From contig CANGXM010000007.1 of assembly GCA_947457845.1 (NCBI GenBank), forward strand, positions 1-34,460: DNA of 34,460 nt, given 5' to 3'. The position numbers and the translations under genes were made by a program. This DNA comes from Rhodospirillales bacterium. GTDB taxonomy: Bacteria > Pseudomonadota > Alphaproteobacteria > Azospirillales > Azospirillaceae. Under the pieces are notes generated by a model. That model did no database searches. It was not told the DNA's origin and was given only the letters and a program-made list of their open reading frames with translations. This document shows, in pieces, positions 9,528-19,895 of this stretch (position 1 is its first letter; each line of letters begins with the position of its first letter).

Positions 9528-11449
9528 ACCGCGCCCGGGTCGAGGTCGTCGTCCGCCACCTGATCCGCAACCCGGTCACCGTCGTGGCGGGGCTGGTGGT
9601 GCTGGCCGCGGTCGTGATCGCCGCCGCCGTGCCCTGGCTCGCCCTGCCGGACCCGGAGGCGATGGACTTCGTCCCCTATTCCCCGCCGAGCGCGGAGCAC
9701 TGGTTCGGGACCGACAACTACGGCCGCGACCTCTTCTCCCGCATCCTGTGGGGGACGCGGGTGGCGCTGGTGGTGGCCATCGGCTCCTCGGCGCTCTCAA
9801 CGTTGCTCGGCATCGTTCTGGGTTCGCTGTCGGGCTATCACGGCGGCCTGTCCGACGCGATCATGAGCCGGACGTTCGACGTCTTCCTGCTGATCCCCAC
9901 CTTCTTCCTCGTGCTGCTGATCGTGGCGCTGTTCGGGGCGAGCCTCGGCCTCACCATGGTCGCCATCGCCATGACCACCTGGCCCCGCTCGGCGCGGATC
10001 ATGCGCTCGCAGGTGCTCACCTTGAAGACGCGCACCTACGTGCAGGCGGCGCTGGCGGCGGGGGCGTCGGCGCCGCAGGTGCTGATGCGCCACGTGGTGC
10101 CGAACGGCCTCGCGCCCATCGTCACCGACGGCACGATCCTGATGGGCCTCGCCATCCTGACCGAGGCGGGCCTCAGCTTCCTCGGCCTCGGCGACCAGAA
10201 CACGGTCTCGTGGGGCCGCATGATCTTCGAGGGGCAGCGGCACCTGCGCCTCGCGCCCTGGATGTCGATCTTCCCCGGCCTGTCGATGCTGCTGCTGGTG
10301 GGGGCGCTCAACCTCCTGGGCGACGGGCTGAACCACGCGCTGAACCCGCAGCTGCGCACCCGCGGCGGCGCCCCCCGGCACGTGCCGCCCGTGCCGCCGC
10401 CGGCCGACGAGCCGACGGTCGAGGACCCCGCGGCGCCGATGCTGGACGTTCGCGGCCTGCGCCTCGTCTACCGCATCGGCCGGCGGGAGATCCGCGCGGT
10501 GGACGGCGTGTCCTTCGTCCTGCCCCGCGGCGGCAGCCTGGGCATCGTGGGCGAGAGCGGGTGCGGCAAGTCCTCGCTCGGCGCGGCTCTCCTCCAGGTG
10601 ATCCCCGCCAACGCGGAACTGACGGCGGGCGAGGTGCGGTTCGGCGGGCGGGCGATCCTGCTGGGCGGCCGGCCCGTCGCCGAGCGCGGTCGCCGGCCGC
10701 GCATCCGCGACCTGCGCTGGGCCCGCTTCTCCATCATCTTCCAGAGCGCGATGAACGCGCTGAATCCGGTGTTCACGGTGCGGCGCCAGCTCGTCTCCGC
10801 CTATCGCCGCCACCGGCCGGACGCCACGCCCGAGGCGGCGGCGGCGCGGGTGTTCGAGGTGTTCGACCTGATCGGCATCCCGCGCCAGCGGATCGACAGC
10901 TATCCGCACGAGCTGTCGGGCGGGATGCGGCAGCGGGTGATGATCGCGCTGGCGCTCCTGCTCGAGCCCGACATGGTGATCGCCGACGAGCCGACGACGG
11001 CCCTCGACGTCCTCATCCAGGACCAGATCCTTGGCGAGATCGACGCGCTGCGCCGCCGCCTCGGCGTCACGCTGATCCTGATCAGCCACGACATGGGCAC
11101 GGTCGCCGAGACCTGCGACCGGGTGGCGGTGATGTACGCCGGCCAGATCGTGGAGATCGCGCCGACCGCCACGATCTTCGAACGGCCGGCCCACCCCTAC
11201 ACCCGCGCGCTGATCGGGGCGCTGCCGTCGCTGACCGGCGCGCGGCGGGCGCTCGCCTCGCTGCCGGGCGAGCCGTTCGTCGCCGCGGGCGACGTGGCCG
11301 GCTGCCGCTTCGCCCCGCGGTGCGGGCACGCGACCGACCTGTGCCGGGCCACGACGCCGCCGTCGGTCGCGGTGGCGCCCGACCACGCCTCGCTCTGCCA
11401 TTTCGCCGACGCGATGGTGGCGGCTCCCCTGCCGGAGGCGACCGCATGA
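9524..11449 (+). CDS. Fused ABC transporter permease (DppC type) and ATP-binding protein (DppD type)
   Basis: 641 aa from GTG 9524 (GTGA overlap); N-half HWFGTDNYGRDLFSRILWGTRVAL...EAGLSFLGLGDQNTVSWG permease, Pro-rich linker PRHVPPVPPPADEPTVEDPAAP, C-half Walker [19 protein letters not shown], Walker [14 protein letters not shown]-terminal oligopeptide ABC motif with CRFAPRCGHATDLC. Confidence 0.93.
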   Translation: MNRARVEVVVRHLIRNPVTVVAGLVVLAAVVIAAAVPWLALPDPEAMDFVPYSPPSAEHWFGTDNYGRDLFSRILWGTRVALVVAIGSSALSTLLGIVLGSLSGYHGGLSDAIMSRTFDVFLLIPTFFLVLLIVALFGASLGLTMVAIAMTTWPRSARIMRSQVLTLKTRTYVQAALAAGASAPQVLMRHVVPNGLAPIVTDGTILMGLAILTEAGLSFLGLGDQNTVSWGRMIFEGQRHLRLAPWMSIFPGLSMLLLVGALNLLGDGLNHALNPQLRTRGGAPRHVPPVPPPADEPTVEDPAAPMLDVRGLRLVYRIGRREIRAVDGVSFVLPRGGSLGIVGESGCGKSSLGAALLQVIPANAELTAGEVRFGGRAILLGGRPVAERGRRPRIRDLRWARFSIIFQSAMNALNPVFTVRRQLVSAYRRHRPDATPEAAAARVFEVFDLIGIPRQRIDSYPHELSGGMRQRVMIALALLLEPDMVIADEPTTALDVLIQDQILGEIDALRRRLGVTLILISHDMGTVAETCDRVAVMYAGQIVEIAPTATIFERPAHPYTRALIGALPSLTGARRALASLPGEPFVAAGDVAGCRFAPRCGHATDLCRATTPPSVAVAPDHASLCHFADAMVAAPLPEATA

Positions 11450-12471
11450 CCGGGTCCGCGCCGCTCCTGTCGATCCGCGGCCTGACGGTGGAGTTCCGCC
11501 TGCGGTCCGGCCTGTTCTCCCGCCTGATCGGCGGTGCCGACGTCGTGCGCGCGGTCGATGGCATCGACCTCGACCTCGCCGCCGGCGCCACCCTTGCGGT
11601 GGTGGGCGAGAGCGGGTCGGGCAAGACGACGACGGGCCGCGTCGTCACCCTCCAGGAACGCCCGACCGCGGGCTCCGTCCGCTTCGAGGGAACGGAGGTG
11701 GCGACGCTCGCCGGATCGGCGGCAAAGCGCTACCGCCGCGCGGTCCAGATGATCTTCCAGAACCCCTACGAGGCGCTGGACCCGCGGCTGACGGTCGGCG
11801 CCTCGGTCGCCGAGCCGCTGGACATCCACGCCATGGGTTCGGCGGCGGAGCGGCGGGAGCGGGCGGAGGCGATGCTGGCCGCGGTCGAGCTGCGCCCCGC
11901 CGCCGCCTTCGCCGACCGGCATCCCGCCGACCTCTCGGGCGGGCAGCTCCAGCGGGTCGCCATCGCCCGCGCGCTGGTGATGGAACCCCGCCTCGTGGTG
12001 GCCGACGAGCCGGTCAGCATGCTCGACGTCTCGGTCCGGTCGGGCGTGATGAACCTGATGCTCGACCTGCAGCAGCGGCTGGGGGTCACCTACCTCTACA
12101 TCACCCACGACCTCGCCGTGGCCCGCCACATGTCGTCGCGCATCGCGGTCATGTACCTCGGCGCGATCGTCGAGGAGGGGCCGACCGACGCGCTGATCCG
12201 ACGCGCCGGCCACCCCTACACCCGCCTGCTCGTCGCCGCCGTGCCCGAGCACCGCGCGGGCGCCCGCCGGGCCCGCATCCGCCTGCCGGGCGACGCCCAG
12301 TCGGTCAAGGCCATCCCCGACGGCTGCCGCTTCCATCCGCGCTGCCCGATGGCGGCGGAGATCTGCACCCGCGAGGCCCCGCCGAAGGTCGCCCTTGGGC
12401 CCGACCGCTGGGCCGCCTGCCATTTCGCCGGCGAGGTGACGGAGGGCGGCATCCGGCACGGGCCCGCCTGA
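11446..12471 (+). CDS. Oligopeptide ABC transporter ATP-binding protein, DppF/OppF type
   Basis: 341 aa; Walker A GESGSGKTT, LSGGQLQRVAIARAL, VVADEPVSMLD, CRFHPRCPMAAEIC. Confidence 0.94.
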   Translation: MTGSAPLLSIRGLTVEFRLRSGLFSRLIGGADVVRAVDGIDLDLAAGATLAVVGESGSGKTTTGRVVTLQERPTAGSVRFEGTEVATLAGSAAKRYRRAVQMIFQNPYEALDPRLTVGASVAEPLDIHAMGSAAERRERAEAMLAAVELRPAAAFADRHPADLSGGQLQRVAIARALVMEPRLVVADEPVSMLDVSVRSGVMNLMLDLQQRLGVTYLYITHDLAVARHMSSRIAVMYLGAIVEEGPTDALIRRAGHPYTRLLVAAVPEHRAGARRARIRLPGDAQSVKAIPDGCRFHPRCPMAAEICTREAPPKVALGPDRWAACHFAGEVTEGGIRHGPA

Positions 12472-12505
12472 GCGCCCCGTCCCCTCGCGCCCCGGCCCCC
12501 CGCCC

Positions 12506-13522
12506 TCAGACCCCGCCCGCAGCCCCCGCCGTCACCATCGGGGAATCGTCGCGGAAGTGGCAGGCGACGCCGTGGCCGGGGCCGATCTCCAGCGGGGGCG
12601 GCACGTCGCGTGCGCAGACGTCCTGCGCCTTGGGGCAGCGGGTGCGGAACACGCAGCCCGACGGCGGGCGGAGCGGGGACGGCAGGTCGCCCGAGAGGAC
12701 GATGCGCGTCTTCGCCCGCTCCCGGTCCGGGTCCGGGACGGGGACGGCCGAGATGAGGGCCTGGGTATAGGGATGGCGCGGGTTGCGGTAGATCTCGTCC
12801 CGCGGCGCGATCTCCATCATCCGGCCGAGGTAGAGCACCATCACCCGGCTGGCGATGTGCCGCACGATCGACAGGTCGTGGCTGATGAAGATCAGCGACA
12901 GCCCGAACTGCCGCTGCAGGCGCATCAGCAGGTTCACGATCTGGGCCTGGATGGAGACGTCGAGCGCCGACACCGGCTCGTCGCACACGATCATCCTCGG
13001 GTTCAGGATCATCGCGCGGGCGATGCCGATGCGCTGCGCCTGGCCGCCCGAGAACTCGTGCGGATAGCGGTTCACCATCTCGGGCGCCAAGCCCACCTGC
13101 CCCATCATCGCCTCGACCCGCGCGCGGCGTTCGGCACGGGACAGGCCGGGCTCGTGGGTCACGATCGGCTCGGCGATGATGTCGCCCACGGTCATCCGCG
13201 GGTCGAGCGAGGCGAGCGGGTCCTGGAAGATGATCGTCATCTCCCGCCGCCGCGCCCGCATCGCCGCCTCGCCCAGCGTGGCCAGGTCGTCGCCCAGCCA
13301 CGCCACCCGCCCCGCCGCGGCCGGCAGCAGGCGCAGCACCGCGCGGCCCAGCGTGGACTTGCCGCACCCGCTCTCCCCCACCACGCCCAGCGTCTCGCCC
13401 TGGGCCAGGTCGAAGGAGACGCCGGCGACGGCGCGCAGCACGTCCGGCTTGCGGAACAGCCCGCGCTCGATCGCGAACTCGACCTCGAGGTCGCGGACGG
13501 ACAGCAGCGGTGCGGCGGTCAT
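12506..13522 (-). CDS. Oligopeptide ABC transporter ATP-binding protein, OppF/DppF type
   Basis: 338 aa from internal ATG at 13522 ([23 protein letters not shown]); [49 protein letters not shown]. Confidence 0.94.
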   Translation of the reverse strand: MTAAPLLSVRDLEVEFAIERGLFRKPDVLRAVAGVSFDLAQGETLGVVGESGCGKSTLGRAVLRLLPAAAGRVAWLGDDLATLGEAAMRARRREMTIIFQDPLASLDPRMTVGDIIAEPIVTHEPGLSRAERRARVEAMMGQVGLAPEMVNRYPHEFSGGQAQRIGIARAMILNPRMIVCDEPVSALDVSIQAQIVNLLMRLQRQFGLSLIFISHDLSIVRHIASRVMVLYLGRMMEIAPRDEIYRNPRHPYTQALISAVPVPDPDRERAKTRIVLSGDLPSPLRPPSGCVFRTRCPKAQDVCARDVPPPLEIGPGHGVACHFRDDSPMVTAGAAGGV

Positions 13523-14565
13523 CGGGCGGCCTCCGCCAGGGGCACCGGGTCGGCCGCCGGCAGCCGGTCCGGCAGGGTCTCGGCGAAATGGCAGGCCGAC
13601 CGGCGGTCCCCGCCCAGCGGGCGCAGCGGCGGCGGGTCCGTGCGGCAGACCACCTGCGCGAACGGGCAGCGCGGGGCGTAGGCGCACCCGGGCGGCAGGC
13701 GCTGGAGGTTCGGGGGTTGGCCCGCGATGGTGGGAAGCTCGCCCCCGTGGGCGGTGTCCAGCCGCGGCATGGCCGACAGCAGGCCCAGCGTATAGGGGTG
13801 GCGCGGCGCGTAGAACAGCTCACGCACGGACGCGTTCTCCACCACCCGCCCGCCGTACATGACCAGCACCCGGTCCGCGAGGCCGGCGATCACCCCCAGG
13901 TCGTGGGTGATCAGCACGATGGAGGTGCCCAGCTCCCGCTTCAGCTCGCCCATCAGGTCGAGGATCTGGGCCTGCACGGTGACGTCCAGCGCGGTCGTCG
14001 GCTCGTCCGCGATCAGCAGCGCCGGGCGGCACAGGAGCGACATCGCGATCATCACCCGCTGGCGCATTCCGCCCGAGAACTCGTGCGGGTACATGTCGAG
14101 GCGCCGGCGCGCCTCGGGGATGCGCACCAGCTCCAGCATCTCCACCGCGCGGTCGGCCGCGGCGCGGGCCGACAGGCCCTGGTGGCGCTCCAGCACCTCG
14201 GTCAGCTGGCGCCGCACGGTCAGGTACGGGTTCAGCGAGGTCATCGGGTCCTGGAAGATCATCGCCATCTGCCGGCCGCGGATGCGGTTCAGCCGGGCCG
14301 GCGGAAGGCCCAGGATCTCCGCGCCCCGGAAGGTGACCGAGCCCGTCGCCCGCCCGTTGGCGGCCAGCAGACCCATGATCGTCATGAAGGTCTGGCTCTT
14401 GCCCGACCCGCTCTCCCCGACCACGCCCAGGGTCTCGCCGGGGGCGACGTCGAAGCTCACGTCGTTCACCGCGCGCACCTCGCCCTCGGGCGTCGCGAAC
14501 CCGGTGGTCAGGCCGCGGACGGCGAGCAGCGGCGCGTTCGTCGTCGTGTCCGTCACGGCGCTCAC
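13519..14565 (-). CDS. Oligopeptide ABC transporter ATP-binding protein, OppD/DppD type
   Basis: 348 aa from GTG at 14565; [58 protein letters not shown]. Confidence 0.94.
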   Translation of the reverse strand: MSAVTDTTTNAPLLAVRGLTTGFATPEGEVRAVNDVSFDVAPGETLGVVGESGSGKSQTFMTIMGLLAANGRATGSVTFRGAEILGLPPARLNRIRGRQMAMIFQDPMTSLNPYLTVRRQLTEVLERHQGLSARAAADRAVEMLELVRIPEARRRLDMYPHEFSGGMRQRVMIAMSLLCRPALLIADEPTTALDVTVQAQILDLMGELKRELGTSIVLITHDLGVIAGLADRVLVMYGGRVVENASVRELFYAPRHPYTLGLLSAMPRLDTAHGGELPTIAGQPPNLQRLPPGCAYAPRCPFAQVVCRTDPPPLRPLGGDRRSACHFAETLPDRLPAADPVPLAEAAR

Positions 14566-15446
14566 CGGTCCTTAGGGTCGAGCGCGTCGCGCAGCCCGTC
14601 GCCGAGGTAGTTGAAGCAGAAGAGGGTGAGCGCCAGGAACGCGGCCGGGAACACCAGCGCCCAGGGTGCCGTCGACATGGACGAGGCGCCGTCGTTGATC
14701 AGCACGCCCCACGAGGTCATCGGCTCCTGGATGCCCAGCCCGATGAAGCTGAGGAAACTCTCGAACAAGATCACCTGCGGCACCGTCAGCGTCACGAACA
14801 CCACCACCGGGCCCAGCAGGTTCGGCACGATGTGGCGGGTGACGATGCGCCAGCCGGGGACGCCCGTCGCCCGCGCCGCCTCGACGAACTCCCGGCTCTT
14901 CAGGCTGATCGCCTGCCCCCGGACGATCCGCGCCATGTCGAGCCAGACGACGGCGCCGATCGCGACGAAGATCATCAGGAAATTGCGTTCGAAGAACACG
15001 AACAGCAGGATCACGAAGAAGATGAAGGGGACGGAATAGAGGATGTCGACGATGCGCATCATCGCGTCGTCCACCCGGCCGCCGAAATAGCCGGCCACCG
15101 CGCCGTAGGTGACGCCGATGACGAGGCTGACCAGCGTGGCCACCACGCCGACCATCAGCGAGATCCGGCCCCCGGCCAGCGTGCGCACGAACAGGTCGCG
15201 CCCGTTGCCGTCGGTGCCGAACCAGTGCTGGTTGGCGAAGTCGGGCGGGATCGACACGCGCGACCAGTAGACCCGGGTCATCGAATGCGGGCTGAGCCAC
15301 GGCCCGACGACGCACACGAGCGCGATCACCAGCAGGAGGGCGAGGCTGATCATCGCCATCTTGTTGCGGGCGAGACGGCGCAGCGCGTCCTGCCACAGCG
15401 ACCGGCCCCGGGTGCCGGCGGGCGAGCGGGTGGCCAGCGCGGTCAT
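14562..15446 (-). CDS. ABC transporter permease, DppC/OppC type
   Basis: 294 aa from ATG at 15446 ([43 protein letters not shown]); [48 protein letters not shown]. Confidence 0.93.
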   Translation of the reverse strand: MTALATRSPAGTRGRSLWQDALRRLARNKMAMISLALLLVIALVCVVGPWLSPHSMTRVYWSRVSIPPDFANQHWFGTDGNGRDLFVRTLAGGRISLMVGVVATLVSLVIGVTYGAVAGYFGGRVDDAMMRIVDILYSVPFIFFVILLFVFFERNFLMIFVAIGAVVWLDMARIVRGQAISLKSREFVEAARATGVPGWRIVTRHIVPNLLGPVVVFVTLTVPQVILFESFLSFIGLGIQEPMTSWGVLINDGASSMSTAPWALVFPAAFLALTLFCFNYLGDGLRDALDPKDR

Positions 15447-16366
15447 CCGAGGCGGACCTTCGGGTCGAGGACCGCGTACAGCAGGTCGACGATCAGGTTC
15501 ATGACGATGATGATGACGGCGTAGAAGATGACCACGCCCATCACGAGCGTGTAGTCGCGGTTCAGCGCGCCCTCGACGAAATAGCGCCCGATGCCGGGCA
15601 GGCCGAAGATGCGCTCGATCACCACCGACCCGGTGACGATGCCGGCGATCGCCGGACCCAGATAGGAGACGACGGGCAGCATGGCGCCGCGCACCGCGTG
15701 GCGGGCCACCACGATCGTCTCGGGCATCCCCTTGGCGCGCGCGGTGCGCACGTGGTTGGAGCGCAGCACCTCGATCATGCTGCCGCGGGTCAGCCGCGCG
15801 ATGTAGGCGATCTGCGGCAGCGCGAGCGCCACGATGGGCAGCACCTTGTTCGCCCAGGCGCCACGGCCCCAGCCGCCGGCGGGCAGCCAGCCGAGCACGA
15901 CCGCGAACAGCAAGGTGAGCAGCGGCGCCATCACGAAGTTCGGGATCGTGATGCCGGTCATGGCGCCGGCCATGATGGAGTGGTCGAGCCAGGAGTTCTG
16001 CCGCAGCGCCGCGACCGTGCCGAGCATCACGCCGATCACCGAGGCGGCCAGGATGGCGATGCCGCCGATCTGCATCGAGGCCGGAAAGCCGAGCCAGATC
16101 AGCTCCGTCACCGTGTAGTCGTTGTACTGGAACGAGGGGCCGAAATCGCCGCGCAGGATGTTCCCCATGTAGCGCAGGTACTGTTCCCACAGCGGCCGGT
16201 CGAGGTGATAGGCCGCCATCAGGTTGGCCCTGATGGCGGCCGGCAGGTTCTCCTCGGTCGCCAGCGGGCTGCCCGGCACCACGCGCATCAGGAAGAACGA
16301 CAGCGTGATGATGACGAACAGCGTCGGCACGAACCAGGCCAGACGGAGATAGGTGTAGCGGATCAT
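15443..16366 (-). CDS. ABC transporter permease, DppB/OppB type
   Basis: 307 aa: MIRYTYLRLAWFVPTLFVIITLSFFLMRVVPGSP, LDRPLWEQYLRYMGNILRGDFGPSFQY, FGLPGIGRYFVEGALNRDYTLVMG. Confidence 0.95.
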   Translation of the reverse strand: MIRYTYLRLAWFVPTLFVIITLSFFLMRVVPGSPLATEENLPAAIRANLMAAYHLDRPLWEQYLRYMGNILRGDFGPSFQYNDYTVTELIWLGFPASMQIGGIAILAASVIGVMLGTVAALRQNSWLDHSIMAGAMTGITIPNFVMAPLLTLLFAVVLGWLPAGGWGRGAWANKVLPIVALALPQIAYIARLTRGSMIEVLRSNHVRTARAKGMPETIVVARHAVRGAMLPVVSYLGPAIAGIVTGSVVIERIFGLPGIGRYFVEGALNRDYTLVMGVVIFYAVIIIVMNLIVDLLYAVLDPKVRLG

Positions 16367-16469
16367 GGCGCGTCCGTGCCCCGCGGTGGACCGGCGGCGA
16401 AGGGCGGTCCCGCCGGGACCCCCGGGCCGACGGGCGTCGGCGCGGGCGAGCCCCGGCGGGCCGTGCGGG

Positions 16470-18086
16470 TCACTTGAAGACCATGTACCGGCTGGGCGCC
16501 ACGTCCTGCGGGTTGCGCACCCAGCCCGTCAGAGTCGGCCGGATCAGCCGCGCGCGGGTGTAGTGGTAGATCGGGATGATGGGCATGTCCTTGAGCATGA
16601 CCTGCTCGGCCTGCTCCATCATGTCCTGCCGCTTCTGCGGGTTCGGCTCGCGCATCGCGGCCTCCAGCAGGCGGTCGTACTCGGGGTTCGCCCACTTCGA
16701 GGTGTTGGCCTCGCCCGCGTCGCCCTTGAACTTCTCCAGGAAGTAGGAGGCGTCGGGGAAGGTGGCGCCGATCCAGCCGGCGCGCGCCATGCCGAACTCG
16801 CCCCGGGCGGTGGAGTCGAGATAGACCTGCCACTCGACGTTCCGCAGCTCGGTCTGCACGACGCCGTTGCCGAACGCCTCCTCCCACATCGAGGCGAGGC
16901 CGATGCCGATGCGGCGGTGGGTGTCGTTGGTGTTGAACAGGAACTCGACCTTCAGCGGGTTGCGGGCGGTGAAGCCGGCGTCCGCGATCAGCTTCCTGGC
17001 CTCGGCCACGCGGCGCTGCATGGGCCAGTCCTTGAAGTCGGCGACCTGCAGGTCGTACGCCACCGCGCCGTCGTTCGCCCCCGGCGGGACCCAGGAATAG
17101 GCCGGGATCTCGCCGCCGCGGGTGATCTGCTCCACGATCGTCTTGCGGTCGATCGCCATCGCCAGGGCGGCACGCACGCGCGGATCGCTGTAGGGCGCCT
17201 TCTGGACCTGGAGGGTCAGGTAGTAGGTGCCGAAGTACAGCTCGTTCGAGAAGTGGTCCTTCATCGACTGGGCGAGCGGCTGGATCTGGTCCACCGGCAG
17301 CTCATAGGTCCAGTCGAGCTCGCCCGCGCGATAGCGGGTGACCTCCTGCGCGCGGTCGACCGTCGGGAAGTGCATGACGGTCGGGATGCGCACGCCGGCG
17401 GCGTCGTGGAAGTTCGCGTTCTTCTCCAGCCGCACATGGCTCTGCGGCACCCACTCGGTCAGCCGGTAGGCGCCGTTGGTGACGAGGTTGCCGGGCCGGG
17501 TGAACTGCTGGCCGTGCTGCTGCAGCGTCGGCCGGTGCACGGGGGCGAAGGCGTTGTGCTTGAGCGCGTCGACGATGTACGGGGTCGGCGATTCGAGCCT
17601 GACCACCAGCGTCCGTGCATCGGGCGCGGACACGCCCAGCTGGTCGACCGGCTTCTGGCCCTTGGTGATCGCGTCGGCGTTGACGATGGGCTTCGCCAGC
17701 CAGGCGAAGCGCGACGCCGTCTGCGGGTCGACGAGGCGGCGGAACGCGAACACGAAGTCCTCGGCCGTCACCGGGTCGGCGTTCGACCACTTGCCGTCCG
17801 CCCGCATGCGGAAGGTGAGGGTCAGCCCGTCCCCGCTGAAGGTCCAGCTCTCGGCGGCGCCCGGAACCGTCTTTCCGTCGACGGCGTTGGTCGTCAGCGT
17901 CTCGAACAGATCGCGCAGGATGTTGCTCTCCGGCACGCCGGTCGCGCGCTGCGGATCGAGGGTCTGCGGCTCGGCGCCGTTGCCGCGGTTCAGCACCGTC
18001 TGCGCGGCCGCGGAGCCGGCGAGGACGGTCGCGAACGTCGCGGCCATCAACGCCCGCGTCAGCCCGCGGCGGAAGATCGTGGTCAT
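16470..18086 (-). CDS. Peptide ABC transporter substrate-binding protein (OppA type)
   Basis: 538 aa from ATG at 18086; signal MTTIFRRGLTRALMAATFATVLAGSAAAQ; NRGNGAEPQTLDPQRATGVPESNILRDLFETL, RMRADGKWSNADPVTAEDFVFAFRRLVDP, FNTNDTHRRIG. Confidence 0.93.
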   Translation of the reverse strand: MTTIFRRGLTRALMAATFATVLAGSAAAQTVLNRGNGAEPQTLDPQRATGVPESNILRDLFETLTTNAVDGKTVPGAAESWTFSGDGLTLTFRMRADGKWSNADPVTAEDFVFAFRRLVDPQTASRFAWLAKPIVNADAITKGQKPVDQLGVSAPDARTLVVRLESPTPYIVDALKHNAFAPVHRPTLQQHGQQFTRPGNLVTNGAYRLTEWVPQSHVRLEKNANFHDAAGVRIPTVMHFPTVDRAQEVTRYRAGELDWTYELPVDQIQPLAQSMKDHFSNELYFGTYYLTLQVQKAPYSDPRVRAALAMAIDRKTIVEQITRGGEIPAYSWVPPGANDGAVAYDLQVADFKDWPMQRRVAEARKLIADAGFTARNPLKVEFLFNTNDTHRRIGIGLASMWEEAFGNGVVQTELRNVEWQVYLDSTARGEFGMARAGWIGATFPDASYFLEKFKGDAGEANTSKWANPEYDRLLEAAMREPNPQKRQDMMEQAEQVMLKDMPIIPIYHYTRARLIRPTLTGWVRNPQDVAPSRYMVFK

Positions 18087-18506
18087 GTCTCTCGCTCCCT
18101 GGCTTATCGTCACGGCACGGTCCCCCCTGCGGCGAACCGTCACCGTGCTTCTATGGCGATGTCCTAGTGTCGAACGGCATCGCGGGCAAATCGAATCGTC
18201 GCGCGACGGCGCTCCGCCCATGACGCATCCGGGAACCCGACCGGCCCCGACGACCTGATCCCGGTCGGCGCGGGGATCCTGACCGAATGCCGCGCGCGCG
18301 GTCCTCGGCCGGACGCCGGGCGCCACGCCCCGAATGCCGGTCCCGAATGCCGGTCCCGGACGACGCCCCGCCCGAATGACCGCGCCCGCCATTGCAACCC
18401 GCCCGACATGATCGGACACTCGACGTCATGGATCGCGGTCGGCCGGCATCGCCGGCCATCACGGGGCGGACGGATCGGGGGACGGTCGGTTGATCGGCGA
18501 CATGCG

Positions 18507-19769
18507 ATGACGGCACCCCTCGACGCCCCGCCGGTCGGCCCGGCCGCGCCCCGGGGCCTGTGCACCGACTGCGGCATCTCGCGGACGGACGATCCCAAGG
18601 CGTGCGGGCGCGCCTGCCAGTTCATCCGGCCCGATTATCCGGGGATGGAAGCACGGGTCCACGGCCGGGCGCGCGACCCCTCGCGCCCCGACGAGATGCA
18701 TTTCGGCCCGTTCCGGCGGATGGTCCGCGCCTCGCTGGCACCGCCGCGCCCCGGGGCGCAGTGGACCGGGATCACCACCCGGCTGGGCGAACGCCTGCTG
18801 GAGGCGGGGCTGGTCGACGCGGTGCTGACCATGGCGCCCGACCCGGAGGACCGGTGGCGCCCCGTGCCGGTGCTGGTCACGCGGGCCGAGGGGATGGCCC
18901 GGGTGCGCGGGATGCGGATGGGCTACGCCCCGCTGCTGGCCCTGCTGAAGCCGGCGCGCGAGCGCGGGTACCGGCGCCTCGCGGTGATCGGCATCCCGTG
19001 CCAGGTCTATGCGCTCCGCGCGCTGGAGGCGGAGCTGGGGTTCGAGCGGCTCTACGTCATCGGGACGCCGTGTTCGGACAACACCACGACCGAGAACTTC
19101 CACCGCTTCCTGGCGCTCCTTTCGCCCGCGCCGGAAACCATCTCCTACCTGGAGTTCCGCGCCGACTACCATGTGGAGATCCGGTTCGACGACGGGCGGG
19201 TGCGGACGGTGCCGTTCCTGCGGCTGCCCATCTCGAAGCTCCCGCCCGACTTCTTCCCCCTGACCTGCCGCACCTGCGTCGACTACACCAACGTCCTGGC
19301 CGACATCACGGTCGGCTACATGGGCGGCGAGGGGGAGCAGTGGCTCCTGGTGCGCAACGCGCGGGGGGAGGAGCTGCTGGACCTGCTGGACGGCGAGGTG
19401 CGCCTGTCCACGCCCGGCAGCGCCGGCAAGCGGGCCGGCCCGGTCAAGGGCTTCCTCGCCAACGTGGAGCGCGCGGCGGGCGGGCTGCCGTTGCGGGGCA
19501 TGCCGAACTGGCTCCGGCCGATCGTCGGGTGGCTGATGCCGCGGATCGGGCCACGCGGGCTGGAATTCGCCCGCGCCCGGGTGGAGATGAAGGCGGTGGA
19601 GACCGTGCTGCACCTGCGCCGCCAGTTCCCGCGCCGCATGAAGTCCATGGTTCCGCCGCACGTCTGGGCGCTGGTGGCCCCCTACGGCCTGAAGCCGGAC
19701 GACCGGGACGGAACCGGTGCGGCGGCGGCGGGGCCGCCCCCCGCGCCGCGCCCACGGCAGCCGGAGTGA
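18507..19769 (+). CDS. FrhB-superfamily (coenzyme F420 hydrogenase/dehydrogenase beta subunit-like) Fe-S flavoprotein, BciB/HCAR-like
   Basis: 420 aa from ATG 18507; N-terminal Cys cluster CTDCGISRTDDPKACGRACQF; GAQWTGITTRLGERLLEAGLVDAVLTM.PDPEDRWRPVPVLVTR; IGIPCQVYALRALE; LYVIGTPCSDNTTTENFHRFL; CRTCVDYTNVLADITVGYMG; WLLVRNARGEELLDLL. Confidence 0.85.
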   Translation: MTAPLDAPPVGPAAPRGLCTDCGISRTDDPKACGRACQFIRPDYPGMEARVHGRARDPSRPDEMHFGPFRRMVRASLAPPRPGAQWTGITTRLGERLLEAGLVDAVLTMAPDPEDRWRPVPVLVTRAEGMARVRGMRMGYAPLLALLKPARERGYRRLAVIGIPCQVYALRALEAELGFERLYVIGTPCSDNTTTENFHRFLALLSPAPETISYLEFRADYHVEIRFDDGRVRTVPFLRLPISKLPPDFFPLTCRTCVDYTNVLADITVGYMGGEGEQWLLVRNARGEELLDLLDGEVRLSTPGSAGKRAGPVKGFLANVERAAGGLPLRGMPNWLRPIVGWLMPRIGPRGLEFARARVEMKAVETVLHLRRQFPRRMKSMVPPHVWALVAPYGLKPDDRDGTGAAAAGPPPAPRPRQPE

Positions 19770-19895
19770 GGCGTCGAGGGCGCGGGTCGGTGTCCCGATC
19801 CAGGGCGGCCGGTCGCGCGGCCGCAGGCGAACGCGAAGACCCGGTCGGTCGGGCGCAGGGGGTCGCGGGGGTCCGCGCGCCCCTCGCCGCATCCC

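Noticed and set aside
12216-13823. 535-aa minus ORF as a separate coding region
   Set aside because: Alternative frame over two well-supported ATPase genes; composition is artefactual.
18408-18506. Upstream start for the BciB-like protein (ORF-track ATG 18408)
   Set aside because: Extra residues MIGHSTSWIAVGRHRRPSRGG... look like noncoding translation; ATG 18507 precedes the conserved Cys motif at a sensible distance.
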